DNA of 40,550 nucleotides from Ichthyophthirius multifiliis (taxonomy: Eukaryota > Ciliophora > Oligohymenophorea > Hymenostomatida). The stretch is from contig NW_004086847.1 of NCBI RefSeq assembly GCF_000220395.1, positions 1-40,550 of the forward strand, written 5' to 3'. Position 1 is the stretch's first letter. Each line of letters opens with the position of its first letter. Under the pieces are notes generated by a model that saw only the letters and a program-made list of their open reading frames with translations, had not been told where the DNA came from and did not search any database. Shown here one piece after another: positions 11,898-23,777 of the stretch. Both the position numbers and the translations under genes were made by a program.

Positions 11898-12506
11898 TTT
11901 TATTTTTTTTGTGATTTTTTATATTTTTTTTTTAAAAAAAAAAAATTAAGAAAAATAAAAATGCATATAAATAATAATATATTATTATTTCGTAATTTGA
12001 GTTAAGACCTCAAATTATAATTTAATAAAGCTAATAGATGGTTATTTATCTATAATTATTATTACCTTATATTTTATTTTCAAGATATTGCTTTTATTAT
12101 TGTTTTATCTATTTAATTTTTTTACTATGAAAAGTTATTTAATAAGTTTTTTTTTTTAAAAAAGAATATTCACAGATAGATTTTTATAAAAGTTCTTTTA
12201 TTTATTAACAAAAATTAAAAATAATATTAACAAAATATAAAAATGATACTAAATTTTAATAAAAATCTATTTTATTAACACGAAAAATATTTTATTATAA
12301 TCTTAAATATAATATTTTCCTAATAATCAGATAAGTCTTATTTTATTAAATATATAAACTTATAAAAAAAAAATATTAATATATATTATTTTTTATTTGT
12401 AATTTATTTTTATATTAAATTAAAAGATTATTAATTTTTGTTGGAGAAAAAAATATTATATCATTCTTAATTAGTTTAAAAATATTATTTAATTTCAAAT
12501 ATATCT
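11898..12506. other. intergenic region upstream of the zinc-finger gene
   Basis: About 600 bases of A+T-rich sequence between the start of the zinc-finger gene and the end of the coiled-coil gene, both on the minus strand. It should hold the zinc-finger gene promoter; no specific motif could be identified. Confidence 0.6.
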
Positions 12507-14474
12507 TCAAAGTCTTTTATTTTCATCATCTTATATAAATTATAAATCTTAATTATTTTATAATTCAGATTGCAATTCAACAATCTTATCTACAAGCTAA
12601 AGAATTTTATTTTCATAAATAATTTTTTCTTATTTAAATTAATTTAAAATATCTTTATAATTCTTTAAAAAAAAAAAAAACTCAATAAAAAAATCTTTAT
12701 TTTTAAAAATAAAAATACAGAAATATGATCTTATTATTCTTTTTGGTGTTTTTATTATTCTTAATAAGTAATTTTTAATTATTGAATTTATTATAAAAGT
12801 TATTTAATTTATTATTCTTTTTCTTCTGCATTTTTTTCATGCATGACAATTTATTTATCATATAAATTAAATTAGAATTCTAATTAATTAATTTTCTCTT
12901 AATATATTTGAATATCTTAGTTGTAATTATTTTTTTCATTCTCGAAAATTTCCTAAAACTCATCGCATTTTATTATAAGTTCATTAATATTTTCATCTTT
13001 TTCAATTATTAATTTGTTTAATTTTTCAATTTCAGATTCTTTTTAATACTTTTTTTTATATATAAATTAAATTAATTATTTAGAAAATTATTAATTATAT
13101 TATTTTACATTTTCTTAAATTAAATCTTTATTTTTTTTAATATTCTTTGATTTTCTTCTGCTTTTTTTTAAATTTCGTTTTAGAAATTCATTTCTTTTTA
13201 TTAAGATTCTTCATTTTTTTATTAAATTTAATTTTAAAATCTTTCCGTTTTTTCTTAAAATACTTAAAATTCTGATTCATTTTTTGACTATTTTTCTAAT
13301 TCAAAAATTATTTTTTTAGATTTTTTTAGTTCTTTTTATAAATTATATGTATACTCTTCAAGCTTATTATTTTAAATAATAATTTCTTTTTATTTTTATT
13401 AAAACTTTTAATTTTCCATATTTAAATTATCCAAAATAATATTGCTTTCATTCTAAATTTCTTATTTAAGATTTGATTTTTTCTTTTTTTCTTTTTCTTC
13501 AATTATTTAACATTCTAAATTATCCATTTATAAAAGTTTTTCCTCATTTATTTCTTTTTTTTTGTTTTTTTGTTTTTTTTTAAAAAATACATATTTATTA
13601 ATTTTCTATAATTTTTTATTTTAAAGAATCTATTTGGGCTTATAAAAGGTCTATTTTTCTTTCTTTAGTACTTAAAATAAGCTCATATTTCTTCTTTTCT
13701 TCAAATCTTAATTAGTTTAAAGATTTTTCTAATTAATTCATTTTTATTTCATATGTTTTTGGATATACTTTTTTATAATCATTTATCTAATTTTTCTCTA
13801 ATTAATCTATTAATTATATATTTTCTTTTAAAGCTTTTTTATATTCATCTTTATTATTATTTTTTTAATTTTTTAAAAAAATATAATTAAGAACTTTAAG
13901 ATTTAGTATTTATTTTGAAATTATCATATTATTTATATTTTTCATTTAATAATTATTTCAAATAAGTGTTTTCTTATTATATTTCTTATGTTTACTATGA
14001 AGATTTGCACTTTTACATTTATTGAATTATCAATTCTTTTTCTTATATATTTTTGTTTAAATTATGGATTTTTATTTCGTTTTTCTTGGCTTTATCTTCG
14101 AATTATTTTATTATTGGAATATATTAGGTAACTTCTTGCTCTATTTATACTATCTTCTTCATTTATTCTTCTAATTTATAGTATTTTTTTTTCCAATTTT
14201 CTTGATTATCATTTTACTATTTTTTAAAAAAAATATATTTATTTCCTTTTTAAATAAAAATACTGAGTTTAACTTTAATTATTTAATTTCTTCCGTTTGA
14301 TTTTTTAATATTGTGTTTAGGGCATCATTTGTTTTTATCAAAGAATTTATCTTTTCTTACATACAATTCCATTATTCATGAGAAATAGTTATCTATTGAT
14401 TTATGTATATTATTTAATACTATTTTTTTTATTTTTTAAAATATATATATTTTCACATTAGATATTTATTGCAT
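12507..14474 (-). CDS. long coiled-coil protein
   Basis: Three exons, 14474-14457, 14419-14264 and 14216-12507, separated by 37- and 47-nt introns; the exon sum is 1884 nt, exactly 628 codons. The first exon encodes only MQQISN. Almost all of the 627 residues form Lys/Glu/Gln/Asn-rich heptads, for example NQENWKKKYYKLEEQMKKI and LEEYTYNLQKELKKSKK, ending ELQNNQDLQFIQDDENKRL. No motor, kinase or membrane segment is visible. Proteins of this type in ciliates often belong to the cortex, basal bodies or cilia, but nothing in the sequence fixes a role. Unlike several neighbours, the frame is unbroken. Confidence 0.8.
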
Positions 14475-15135
14475 TTTTTTATTTTATTTTTTTTTCAGTT
14501 AAAAATAAAATAATAATAATAAAAAAGTAAATAAATATAATTAATACTTGATTAAGTTTTAATTATTAAATTTAAAATTCTTTATGTTTAAAATTAAGTA
14601 TTCAATACAATTCTTAATTTAAAAATTAAATAATTTATAAAATAAATATTTTTATTAAGAAAAAATTATATTAATTATAAAAAGACTTTAAAAGAAAAAA
14701 AAAAGATATTTTTTTATATTTAATTATATTTATATAAAATCTATAGGTTATCTTATTATTATTCTTTAATGTAATAGAAAAAATAAAATAAAAAATATAA
14801 AACACGAAATAAATTCAAATGTAAAATAAACTAATTAAATATTATTTATTCTATTATATTAAATATTTAATTCTTATAATTAAAAAAAAATATAAACACG
14901 TATAGTATTTAATTAAAATAAAAATTAAACTTATTTAATAATTTTTTTATAAATTCTTTTAAAATTAATAGTATTTCATTAAAATATTTTAATAAAAATT
15001 GACAAAAAAATATAAATTATCACAAAAAAATCAAATAAAACATTATATTTTTTTTAATATTATTATTAATATATTTATGTAAATAATATAAAATAACAAT
15101 ATTATTTTTTTATTCTTAAGTGAATTCTAATTAAA
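14475..15135. other. A+T-rich intergenic region
   Basis: About 660 bases between two minus-strand genes. It must include the promoter of the coiled-coil gene and the 3' region of the membrane-protein gene. I see no coding pattern, repeat family or RNA gene. Confidence 0.5.
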
Positions 15136-16026
15136 TCATAATAAATCCTCTTATTACAACCTCCATAACTGGTCCATAATTCCATATTAAATGTCCACTA
15201 AAGAAGCAAGTTAGTTGATAAATCTGTTAAAGTATAAAAAATATAAAATATAAAAAATAAGATTATACAAAATCCTAATATTCCTTGAAAAATGTTACAT
15301 TTTGGTGCCATACCAGAAATTCTTAAGTTAAAAATATTAAAATTATATAAAATTTCCAAAAATCAAAGAAATTTTTAATATAAGTTCTTAGACTATTCAT
15401 ATTCAGCTCAATGAAATAGTATATAAATAATAAAATTATAATTCTCTATGATATTAAAAAAACTTTATACTCCCAGACTGGGGAATTACTATTTAATATT
15501 GTCCAAAGCATTTTCCAAAAAAAAAATTAAATATAATAAAATATATATATGTAAATATTCGCGTGATAAACTCATTCTAAATTAACAAGTAGATATTTCA
15601 AGGACCAGAAATACCTCTAACTCCGCTGTATGAAATATTTGCTTAAGCGAATGAAACTATAAAACCCTATTATAAATGATAGGAATAAGCAAATTTTTAT
15701 AGCCGATGACATAGCGATATTCCAAAACATAATTAATGACTTTATTATATTTGATAAAAATTATAAGGAGCAGAGGAAATAAGTCTTACAACCCATTAAC
15801 TAAAAGAAGACATAAGTTATTATAACAAATAAAAATAAAAATAGAAGAATAAAGCAAATTATTAGCTAAATATGAACAAATATTTTTAAGCTAAATTATT
15901 TATGAGGTGGTTACGAGAGAATATTGATTAAAATTATCAAGAAAAAAAGAGATCAATTAAACTTGAAATCTTATAGCTTAAAAATAATAAGAAATCAGTT
16001 AACTTTTTAAACGCGGACGAATACAT
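15136..16026 (-). CDS. polytopic membrane protein, family uncertain
   Basis: From ATG at 16026 the protein starts MYSSAFKKLTDFLLFLSYK and soon runs into hydrophobic helices. One base must be added to the A7 run at 15943-15949 to keep the frame; then FVHIQLIICFILLFLFLFVI, SLIMFWNIAMSSAIKICLF and LSFIIGFYSFIRLSKYFI read as membrane spans. Downstream, hydrophobic coding segments continue at 15530-15320, including RIIILLFIYYFIELNMNSL and FFDFWKFYIILIFL, and more near 15300-15250 (ILGFCIILFFIFYIFY), but exon joins there are unsettled. Seven or so spans with short polar loops suggest a GPCR-like receptor; a polycystin-type channel was also considered because of the ELN...FFDFW stretch. Neither can be fixed. 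The end given is the TGA at 15136-15138. Confidence 0.45.
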
Positions 16027-16195
16027 ATGTATTTTAAATATGATAAAAATAATATTAATTTTTTCATTATATGTATTATTTATTATATATGTTTTTTAAT
16101 TCAGATTATAATATAAACAAAAAATTTAAAAAAAAATATATATATAAATAAAATTAATATATATATTTTTTTTTAAAAAAAAAAACATTAAAAAA

Positions 16196-16827
16196 ATGAA
16201 AATAAAAAAAAATCTATTAATAAGTTAATTACAATAATTCGATGATATAATAGTTAAAAATAATATATTAAAACCAAACATAGAAGATTCTCTAACATTA
16301 AATCGTTAAAAATCTCCGTCTTTGCCTACTTTAAAATAAAAGAAGAATATATTTGAAAATTTCAGTATAAAGTTAAACGTAGAAAATAAATATGATAAAA
16401 ATAAAGACATAAATAATAAAATTTTAAAAAGTGATTAAATGGATAATTAATAGTTTAATGAACAAGAAAAACATATACATTAAAAATTAGATAATATGGG
16501 TCTTTATATTTCTGACCCTATGGAAAAATAAAATAATTATTATTAAAAAATAAGAAGTAAAATATTAAGCAGTAATTCTTAAGATGTAAATGAAGATAAA
16601 TTTTTAACACCTTAATATACAAAAAACTAAATCTTAAGAGATGGAGAAAACAACATTAATTCTAAATTTTAAGTATTAGCTTTTAATTCTAGTACTTTGA
16701 TGTCCAAAAGGTATTTTTTTATTGTGTTTTTTAGTTTAATTTTTTTATTTTTCAAAGAAAATCTTAGTTAAGTTAATTTTATGCTTTAACTAGATATGTA
16801 AATACTAAAATTTAAACTAATCATTGA
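16196..16827 (+). CDS. hypothetical polar protein
   Basis: Exon 1 is 16196-16710, exon 2 is 16758-16827, with a 47-nt intron beginning GTATTTTT. The protein is about 194 residues, starting MKIKKNLLISQLQQFDDIIV and ending YVNTKIQTNH. It is polar, Asn/Lys/Gln-rich and has no membrane span or recognised domain; IEDSLTLNRQKSPSLPTLK and FLTPQYTKNQILRDG look like flexible segments with possible Ser/Thr-Pro phosphosites. It is divergent from the membrane-protein gene, with only 169 bases between the two starts, so they may share a promoter region. It precedes the prenyltransferase gene by about 335 bases on the same strand. Family not recognised. Confidence 0.65.
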
Positions 16828-17162
16828 AGAATTTTATTTTATAATTTATCGAAGCTATGTTTTATGATCTTATTATAAATATTTTTTTATTTTTTTGGAA
16901 ATATGGAACAAGAAATATTAAAATAGCTTTTTTATTTTTTTGTAAATTTAAGAGAAATGTTTTTAATATTTTAATAAATTAATATATTATATACATATTT
17001 ATATTATATATTTTTCATAATTATTTATTATTTTTATATGTCGATTTTATAGTAAAAAAATATTTTGATATTATATTATTTAATATTTTAAAAATTTATT
17101 TTATTAAATTATTGTATTTTTATTTAATTTTTTTTTATACTAAAAAAAAAATATATAAAATA
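16828..17162. other. short intergenic region
   Basis: About 335 bases of A+T-rich sequence between two plus-strand genes. A short frame starting ATGGAACAAG near 16903 is open but runs into low-complexity hydrophobic sequence and is not convincing. Confidence 0.5.
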
Positions 17163-18411
17163 ATGGTATTTTCTAAAATTACTTATAATAATTGAGTTTT
17201 TTTTTTTTAATTTAGGCATCTTTTTAATTAATAAAAGATTAATGGAAAGACGTAGAACCTGTGCAATAATATGATGGTTCAAGGACATTATTAAACTTGA
17301 AATATGATAAAGATTGTAATTAAAAAGAAATATAAAAAATAAAATAAAAAACATAATAAAAATTAATAGATGAAGAGTTAATGGGATATTTCAGATTTAT
17401 AGTAAAAAATAATGAGTTTAGTGAAAGAAGCTTTGAATTATCAAGATGCGTTTTGGAAATATTAAGTTCAAATTATAATGCATGGTATGTAAGATAAAAA
17501 TGTTTAGAATTACTTCCTAATTTAAGTTATGAGGACGAATTGTTATTTTGTAATTAAATTGCTTAATAGAATTAGAAAACTTTTTAAATATGGTATATTA
17601 TATTTATTTATTTTTAAAATAAGGAAAGTATCTTGCTTTTTTAAAAAAAGGTAGCATAGAAGAATTGTTATTGAAAAATTAAAAAATTGTAATGGTGAAA
17701 TCGAATTTTTAGAAAATGAAATATTTAATAAAGATAATAAAAATTATCATGCATGGTGTTATAGGTATTTTTTTTTATTTTTTTAAGATAATAAAATAAT
17801 TAGAATTTGGTTATGTTAATATTTTAATTTATATGGTGAAGAATGGGAAAGATTAGATAAATATTTCAAAGAAGATATAAAAAATAATTCAGTTTGGAAT
17901 TACAGAAGGTTTTTATTAAATAATAAATTTAAGAGCAAATAAATAGAATTAAAAGATGAACTCAAGTTTGTTTTTTAATAAATTTAATTAACTATCGATA
18001 ATGAGAGTGTTTGGAATTATTTATTCGGTTTATTTAAGACATATGATTTTAAATGTTTATAAAGCGAAAAAGTATAAATATCAGATTAAAATATATTTTA
18101 GAGTGATTTTCTTTTTAATATTAATGATTTTTAAGAAGTTGAAGATTTTTGTAATGAAATTATACTTTAGGCTCCTAAAAATAAGTTTTATTAAACTTAT
18201 TAATTCATATTAAACTGGCTAAAATAAATAAAGATAATATAAAGGAAATCACTGATGTAATAATATATACATATTAATATAAATTATATGTATATATAAA
18301 TTTATTTAGATTTGTGATTTATTAGCTTATGATTGTGATAAAATTAGATTTAATTACTGGATGTGGTTTAAAGAAAATATAATTAATGATTTCAATGATT
18401 TATTATAATGA
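17163..18411 (+). CDS. FNTA: protein farnesyl/geranylgeranyltransferase type I alpha subunit
   Basis: Five exons: 17163-17165 (just the ATG), 17216-17592, 17651-17764, 17804-18256, 18310-18411. The protein (about 349 residues) shows the prenyltransferase alpha-subunit repeats in order: NYNAWYVRQKCLELL, FQIWQHRRIVIEKL, NYHAWCYRIWLCQYFNL, NNSVWNYRRFLL, NESVWNYLFGLFK. The upstream DQWKDVEPVQYDG matches the start of the FNTA core and the end, ICDLLAYDCDKIRFNYW, matches its last repeat. Together with a beta subunit it transfers farnesyl or geranylgeranyl to CaaX cysteines; the alpha subunit supplies the helical crescent around the active site. One base is missing in the A5 run near 18178-18182, between APKN and LLNLLIHIKLA. 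The Rab-GGTase alpha subunit is a less likely alternative since no extra domains follow. Confidence 0.92.
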
Positions 18412-19878
18412 GTAGAAAACACATTTGTTATTTAAAAAAGTTATCACTTAAAATAGATTTTGATATTAGTATTTAAAAAAAAAAAATATAGTTAATATTT
18501 ATTTTTAGTTTTTTATTTTATAAAATATTTATTTCTATTTCTATCATTTATGATTTATTAATAATTTTATGTAAAATAAATAATATATTAAATGTAAAAT
18601 AGTTTGTTTAAATTCATTCATTCTTATTTTATTTTTTTATGTTATAAATATAAATTTGATTTGTAATTTTTTTGATATTTAAATTTATAAAAAAATATTT
18701 TTAAATTCTTTTAAAATTTAATATAAATCATTATTATTCAATAAAAATTTATAATTATATTTAAAAATAATTGCTTTGATTTCATTTTTTATATTTATTT
18801 TTCAAAAATTATGTTTTTTTAATTTTAGATAATATTTTTTTAATATTTATTTTTAATTTTACTTTTAATTAGAAAATTTAACATTTTTATTATATTAATT
18901 AATTTATAAATAATTATAATTAGTTAACAAAATTAGCTTTAATTTTTTTAAAGGACTAATAATCAATCAAATAAAAAAATATAATCAAATTTGATATATT
19001 AGATGATTTTATATATTACAACATATGGAATTTAATTAAAACTTTTTAAAATATAATTTTTTTTATATATATATTATAATTTTTTAAAAATATAAATAAT
19101 AGTTTCATTTTAATAAAATAAAATTTAGTATATAATATATTCTAAATTTATTTATTAATTTTTATAATTAATAATAATAAATAATAAATAATATTAAATT
19201 GTTAGACATAAAGTTTTTATCATAAAGTTTATAATATAAAACTATTTAAAAAATAGATAATATATAATAATAATCATTTTTATTTTCAATTATAAAGTAT
19301 ATATCAATCTTTACTAATTAATTAATTTTATGAGTCATTAATGCAATACTTTTAAATTTAAATTTCTTAAGTAAATTTATAAAAATATCTAATATGTAAT
19401 TTGAAACAAATCCTAATCATATAAAATAATAAATTTGAAGAATATATTTTTTATTTAAATTTAAATTTAAAAATTGCATTTCTATTCTTTAATTCTAAAA
19501 AAATTATAGAAATTTAAACAAAATAATTAAAATTTTACTAAATTATTTTCTCATAAAAAATACATAATTTAAATGAATAATTATTTTTTTAAATATTAAC
19601 TTAGTAATATAGTAATATAATCAATTATAAAAAATTTAAAGTATTTTAAAAATATTTTTATAAAAAATAATTTCTTATTGTTTCAAACATTTTGATTGTC
19701 TGAATTTTTTTAAAATGCAATATAAAAACGACTTATTTTCTATTAACAAAAAAAAAATTTCTAAAAACTTAAATAATATATATATACATAAAAAATATTA
19801 TTTAAAATAGAAATCAAGTGTTTATACAATTATACAATTTTTTTTTAAAATAAAAAAAAAATATTATAAAAAATAAAA
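18412..19878. other. long A+T-rich intergenic region
   Basis: Nearly 1.5 kb with no coding pattern on either strand, no tandem array and no RNA gene that I can see. It holds the 3' end of the prenyltransferase gene and the promoter of the aminotransferase gene. Confidence 0.6.
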
Positions 19879-21354
19879 ATGAATAAACAATTCCAAAAAT
19901 ATTTTTTCTCAACATAATAGAAATCTTTAAATTAATTCTACATCCCTAATAAGGTTTAACCTTTGCAATTTAATCCTCAATCCAACTCTCCAGGTACCCT
20001 ATCCCCTAAAATATAAAAAAATTCCCCCTGGACAAAAGACGAAGTAATTGAAAGTACCGAAAAACATGTAGTTTTTACCTGGGGAGCTACCGATACTATG
20101 AGAAAATCAGCAAAAGACTTCGTAAGAGGTGAAGGTATATATTTAATCGACTATGCCGGCAATAAATACATTGATTGGACTTCTCAAGCAGTTTCAAATA
20201 ATTTAGGTTATACAATTCCTGATTCTATCCATGACGCGATTTCTAAATAATTAAAAACTCTTCCAAATTTATACGGTGGTCTTACTATATCAGAACCAAA
20301 AGCAAAATTAGCATAAATCCTAAACGATATAACTCCTTCTAATATAACCGGTTTCCTATTTCCATGTACTGGTAGTGATGCTAATGAAGTAGCTATTAGG
20401 GCCGCTAGACGTTTTACTGGAAAATAAAAAATACTTACTAGATATAAATCTTATCATGGAGGGAGCATTGGTTCATTGACTGCTACTGGGGATTTTAGGA
20501 GGTAATTCGCTGAAAATGGAGTTTCTGGTTTTGTAAAATTCTTTGATTTCTAAGCAATGTAGTTTTAATGGGGGAAGAATTAGGAAGAAAGTATTAATAA
20601 TTATTTGGCTTATTTGGAAGAATTGATTATTAATGAAGGACATCATACTGTAGCAGCTATTATGATTGAAACTATTACTGGAAGTGGAGGTGTTTTAATA
20701 AATCCGGACGGTGTTTTGAGAGGAATACGTAGTTTATGTGATAAATATAAAATTTTGCTTATTTTAGATGAAGTTATGGTTGGTTTGGGAAGAACAGGAG
20801 AATTTTTCAGCTTTTAAAGCTATGAAGGAATTGTACCTGATATTTTTACATGTGCTAAAGGGATATCTGCAAGCTTTTTACCATTATCAGGAGTCGGGTT
20901 TTCGAAAGAAATTTAAGATTACTTCAGAACAAATGCTTTGGGATGGGGAACTACTTTCTAAGCACATCCAGTATCATGCGTTTGTGGATTAGAAGTGATT
21001 AAATATATGATTGATAAGGAAATTATCTAACATGTGAAGAAATTGGAAAAAACCATGCATAAAAGAATGGAAGGATTACTGTAGAAACATAATTGTTTAA
21101 GATAAGGGAGAGGAAGGGGACTTTTTGGAGCTTTCGATATTGTAGGAAAAGATGGGTAGCTGATTTAAATGAATTATAGTGATCCGAATCCTGAACCAGT
21201 TATAAAGTTTAAATAAAGATTATTGGAAAATGGCATCTTTATGTGGGTAAGGGCACCTGTTTTACATTGTGCACCGCCTCTTATTATTACTGAAAGTGAA
21301 CTTAATGATGGGTTTGATAGACTTGATGATGCTTTAAAAGTTATGGATCATTGA
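19879..21354 (+). CDS. class III PLP-dependent aminotransferase, probably mitochondrial
   Basis: One uninterrupted exon of 492 codons. The start MNKQFQKYFFSTQQKSLNQ looks like a mitochondrial targeting peptide. The fold-type I, class III signature is complete: PCTGSDANEVAIRAA (phosphate-binding turn), SYHGGSIGSLTATGD, ILLILDEVMVGLGRTG with the PLP-binding Asp, DIFTCAKGISASFLPLSG with the Schiff-base Lys, and GWGTTFQAHPVSC. C-terminal GIFMWVRAPVLHCAPPLII closes the active site. The closest groups I know are omega-amino acid:pyruvate and taurine:pyruvate aminotransferases; GABA or ornithine substrates cannot be excluded. The enzyme would move an omega-amino group to pyruvate or an oxo acid. The 5' part is unusually rich in C-ending codons (ACC, TCC, GAC) and there is no intron, unlike many neighbours. 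Confidence 0.93.
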
Positions 21355-21715
21355 TTTTTTATTTTTTAATGTTTTTTATTTAAATTTATAAATATTATAT
21401 TGTTTTATTTTAAAAATGTTTTATTTATTTTTGAGGGCAATATTTATATTATGTTTTTTAATATATTTTTTAAAAAAAAAGAGTGGATTTTTATTTTAAA
21501 AGGATAAAATTTAATTTATCTAAAAATTATTTCATATTTTTATATAAAATAGAAAAAAAAAAGTTAAAACTAAGTCTTATTAACTCTATAAATATTAATA
21601 ATAGAAAAGAAAAAATATTAATAATAATAACAATTATAAAACAAAACAAAAATAATATATAAAGAAAAAATATATATATTACAATTAAAATTAATTTAAT
21701 AATAAAAAAAGAAAA
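21355..21715. other. intergenic region, 361 bases
   Basis: A+T-rich spacer between two plus-strand genes, holding the aminotransferase 3' region and the promoter of the RING gene. No further signal seen. Confidence 0.5.
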
Positions 21716-22726
21716 ATGCAATCATTAAATTTAGATTCAAACGCAGATAAATTTTTTTTGGTCTGTTTAATGTCTTTATGTTCATATATATTTCTATCAT
21801 AATGTGACGATTTAATAAAGAACAGTCTGGTAGTATTTTTAGTATCAAAATTGTATAAAATAGACTTAAGAATAAATAATACAAATGATCAATTTTTCAA
21901 TGCTTCTTTTTCTGATTTTTTACCTATAAAAAAAATATTATGCTTAGTAATAATTTTACAAAAGAAAATATGCCATATGTTATTATTATATGTATTATTT
22001 ACGGAAAGTATTCTTAGTTTATTCACTATTTAATTTTGGATTGAAAAAATGCAATTAATATCAATTATTTCGAATTGTTTTGCTTCTCATTTCTGTATAT
22101 AGGGATTTATGGAAGGAAAGTTTTGGGTCCCTTTTTTAGTCCCATTATTTTCTTTGATTTGGAATGCATATTTAGTTACTTAATATGATTTTTTTTCTAT
22201 ATATTTACTTCCTTCAATTATTCTTTTAGTATTTTTTATTTTCTCTTATCTTATTACAATCAATTTCGTCAATGTCTCGTGTGTTTTTAGGACTAGATTT
22301 ATAGAAAATATAGCCGAACATGTCGAATAAGTAGGCAGTTTTTAACTAGCTATTTAAGTTCTTTAATTATTTAATACTTATTCCCAAAACTGGACTTTAA
22401 AAATTCTCGCTGGACCCTGTATGACGATTATTGGAGTGAATTTTACTGTAAAAGCATTTCATTATCCAGAATAATTCTTTTTAAGAAGTTTAGCTTAAAG
22501 CTATAATTAGAATGATTGTGCAATTTGTTTAGAAGACTTGAATGTTAAACCTATTTAAAACATTACATTGACTGGTTGTTTCCATTTCTTTCATTAAACA
22601 TGCCTTGATGATTGGACGGGAACAAAGAAGAACTCATGTCCAGTATGCAGATAATGTATAGAAGAAGAAGATGAATGTAGTTAATAAACTTAAGATAATT
22701 TATAGTATATTAATTTGTTGGATTGA
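21716..22726 (+). CDS. membrane-anchored RING-H2 E3 ubiquitin ligase
   Basis: Single exon of 337 codons, ATG 21716 to TGA 22724-22726. The N-terminal 235 residues contain several hydrophobic spans, among them ICHMLLLYVLFTESILSLF, VPFLVPLFSLIWNAYL and LLPSIILLVFFIFSYLIT. At the C-terminus is a RING-H2 finger with the spacing C-x2-C...C-x-H-x2-H-x2-C...C-x2-C: CAICLEDLNVKPIQNITLTG, CFHFFHQTCLDDW, SCPVCRQC. The protein ends with an acidic tail, IEEEDECSQQTQDNL. This layout, spans first and RING last, recalls HRD1/gp78-type or TMEM129-like membrane ligases in the endomembrane system. It would recruit an E2 and ubiquitinate membrane or lumenal clients; which pathway is unknown. It converges on the TMEM222 gene, with 116 bases between the stops. 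Confidence 0.85.
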
Positions 22727-22842
22727 ATTTTTTTTTTTCAAATATATAATTATATTTTTTTTTATTATATTTTTAACTTTTGTATGTGTATATAATTATT
22801 ATTAATTTTATTAAATTTTCTTTTTTTTTAAAAAAAAAAAAA

Positions 22843-23777
22843 TCAGAATTTTCTAAAAATTGTTATATTTATAAAAATCAAAAATATTATGAAAAACAGC
22901 ATTGCATAATAAGTTCTTATAAAATGAAGAGAACTATTATTATTTATATATTTTAAAAATATAATTTATATAAATAACCTTATATATTTCCCTTGAAATA
23001 AAAACATGAATATTATATCCAATTAAGTCCAATTTTATTTCCCTTTATATCTTAAAAAATTCAAAATATCAGCTACATAAGTATAACAATTATTACTATT
23101 TTATAAAGAAAATAATTAAAATCAAAAGTGATAAAAAAAAAATATTTAAAAAAATATTATTTTTTAGAACTCATAAAAATGATACTATAAATTAATATTA
23201 AAATAAAATTAAAAAATATTTTATATTATATATATTATATACATATAATCAATAAACAATAAATAAATAAAATTAAATATAATATTAATACTTTCATTGA
23301 TTTATACTTTTTATTAGCTTTAATTATGCATTCATCATAAAATTCAATATCAAAATAATGCTTATCTAACTTAATATACCTATGATAGAGCAATAATAAA
23401 TAAAAAAATATTATATATATTTTACTTTAAAGGAGATCCCTAATAAAAATCCCCTATCTTAAATATTTAAATATATATATTAAAATTAATAAATAAATGA
23501 AGGAATTACATTTATCTTATAGTCATTTGAAAAATCATGTATATCACCATTAGAACTATTAATAAATAACAAAAATTAAAATAATAAATATTAAATAATT
23601 AAACTTTCCTATTCCTATATATCCAAACATAGGAAATATCCATTATAAATAATAATAAGTAGTCCATACAATGCAGTAAGGAAATATTTCATTATTTGGA
23701 TCGAATTTAACTTCTTAATCTATTTCATTATTTATTGAAGAACTTTTTTCGTTCTAAAAAACAACGTAATTTTTCAT
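22843..23777 (-). CDS. TMEM222: TMEM222/RTE1 (DUF778) family membrane protein
   Basis: Seven exons: 23777-23605, 23555-23510, 23457-23426, 23379-23292, 23184-23171, 23095-22979, 22933-22843; they sum to 561 nt, exactly 187 codons. Matches to human TMEM222 run along the whole length: FPYCIVWTTYYYLQWIFPMF then GYIGIG, IGDFYQGSPLKYIKLD, NNCYTYVADILNFLRYK with the conserved NNC-x3-VA motif, NWTQLDIIFMFLFQGKYIS, and a hydrophobic tail AMLFFIIFLIFINITIF. Plant RTE1, from the same family, sits at the ER/Golgi and modulates the ethylene receptor ETR1; the role in protists is unknown. The Cys and His of the family motif are partly changed (NCYTY instead of NCHSH). One exon is only 14 nt. It is divergent from the CHAT-NTPase gene across a 1-kb spacer. 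Confidence 0.92.
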
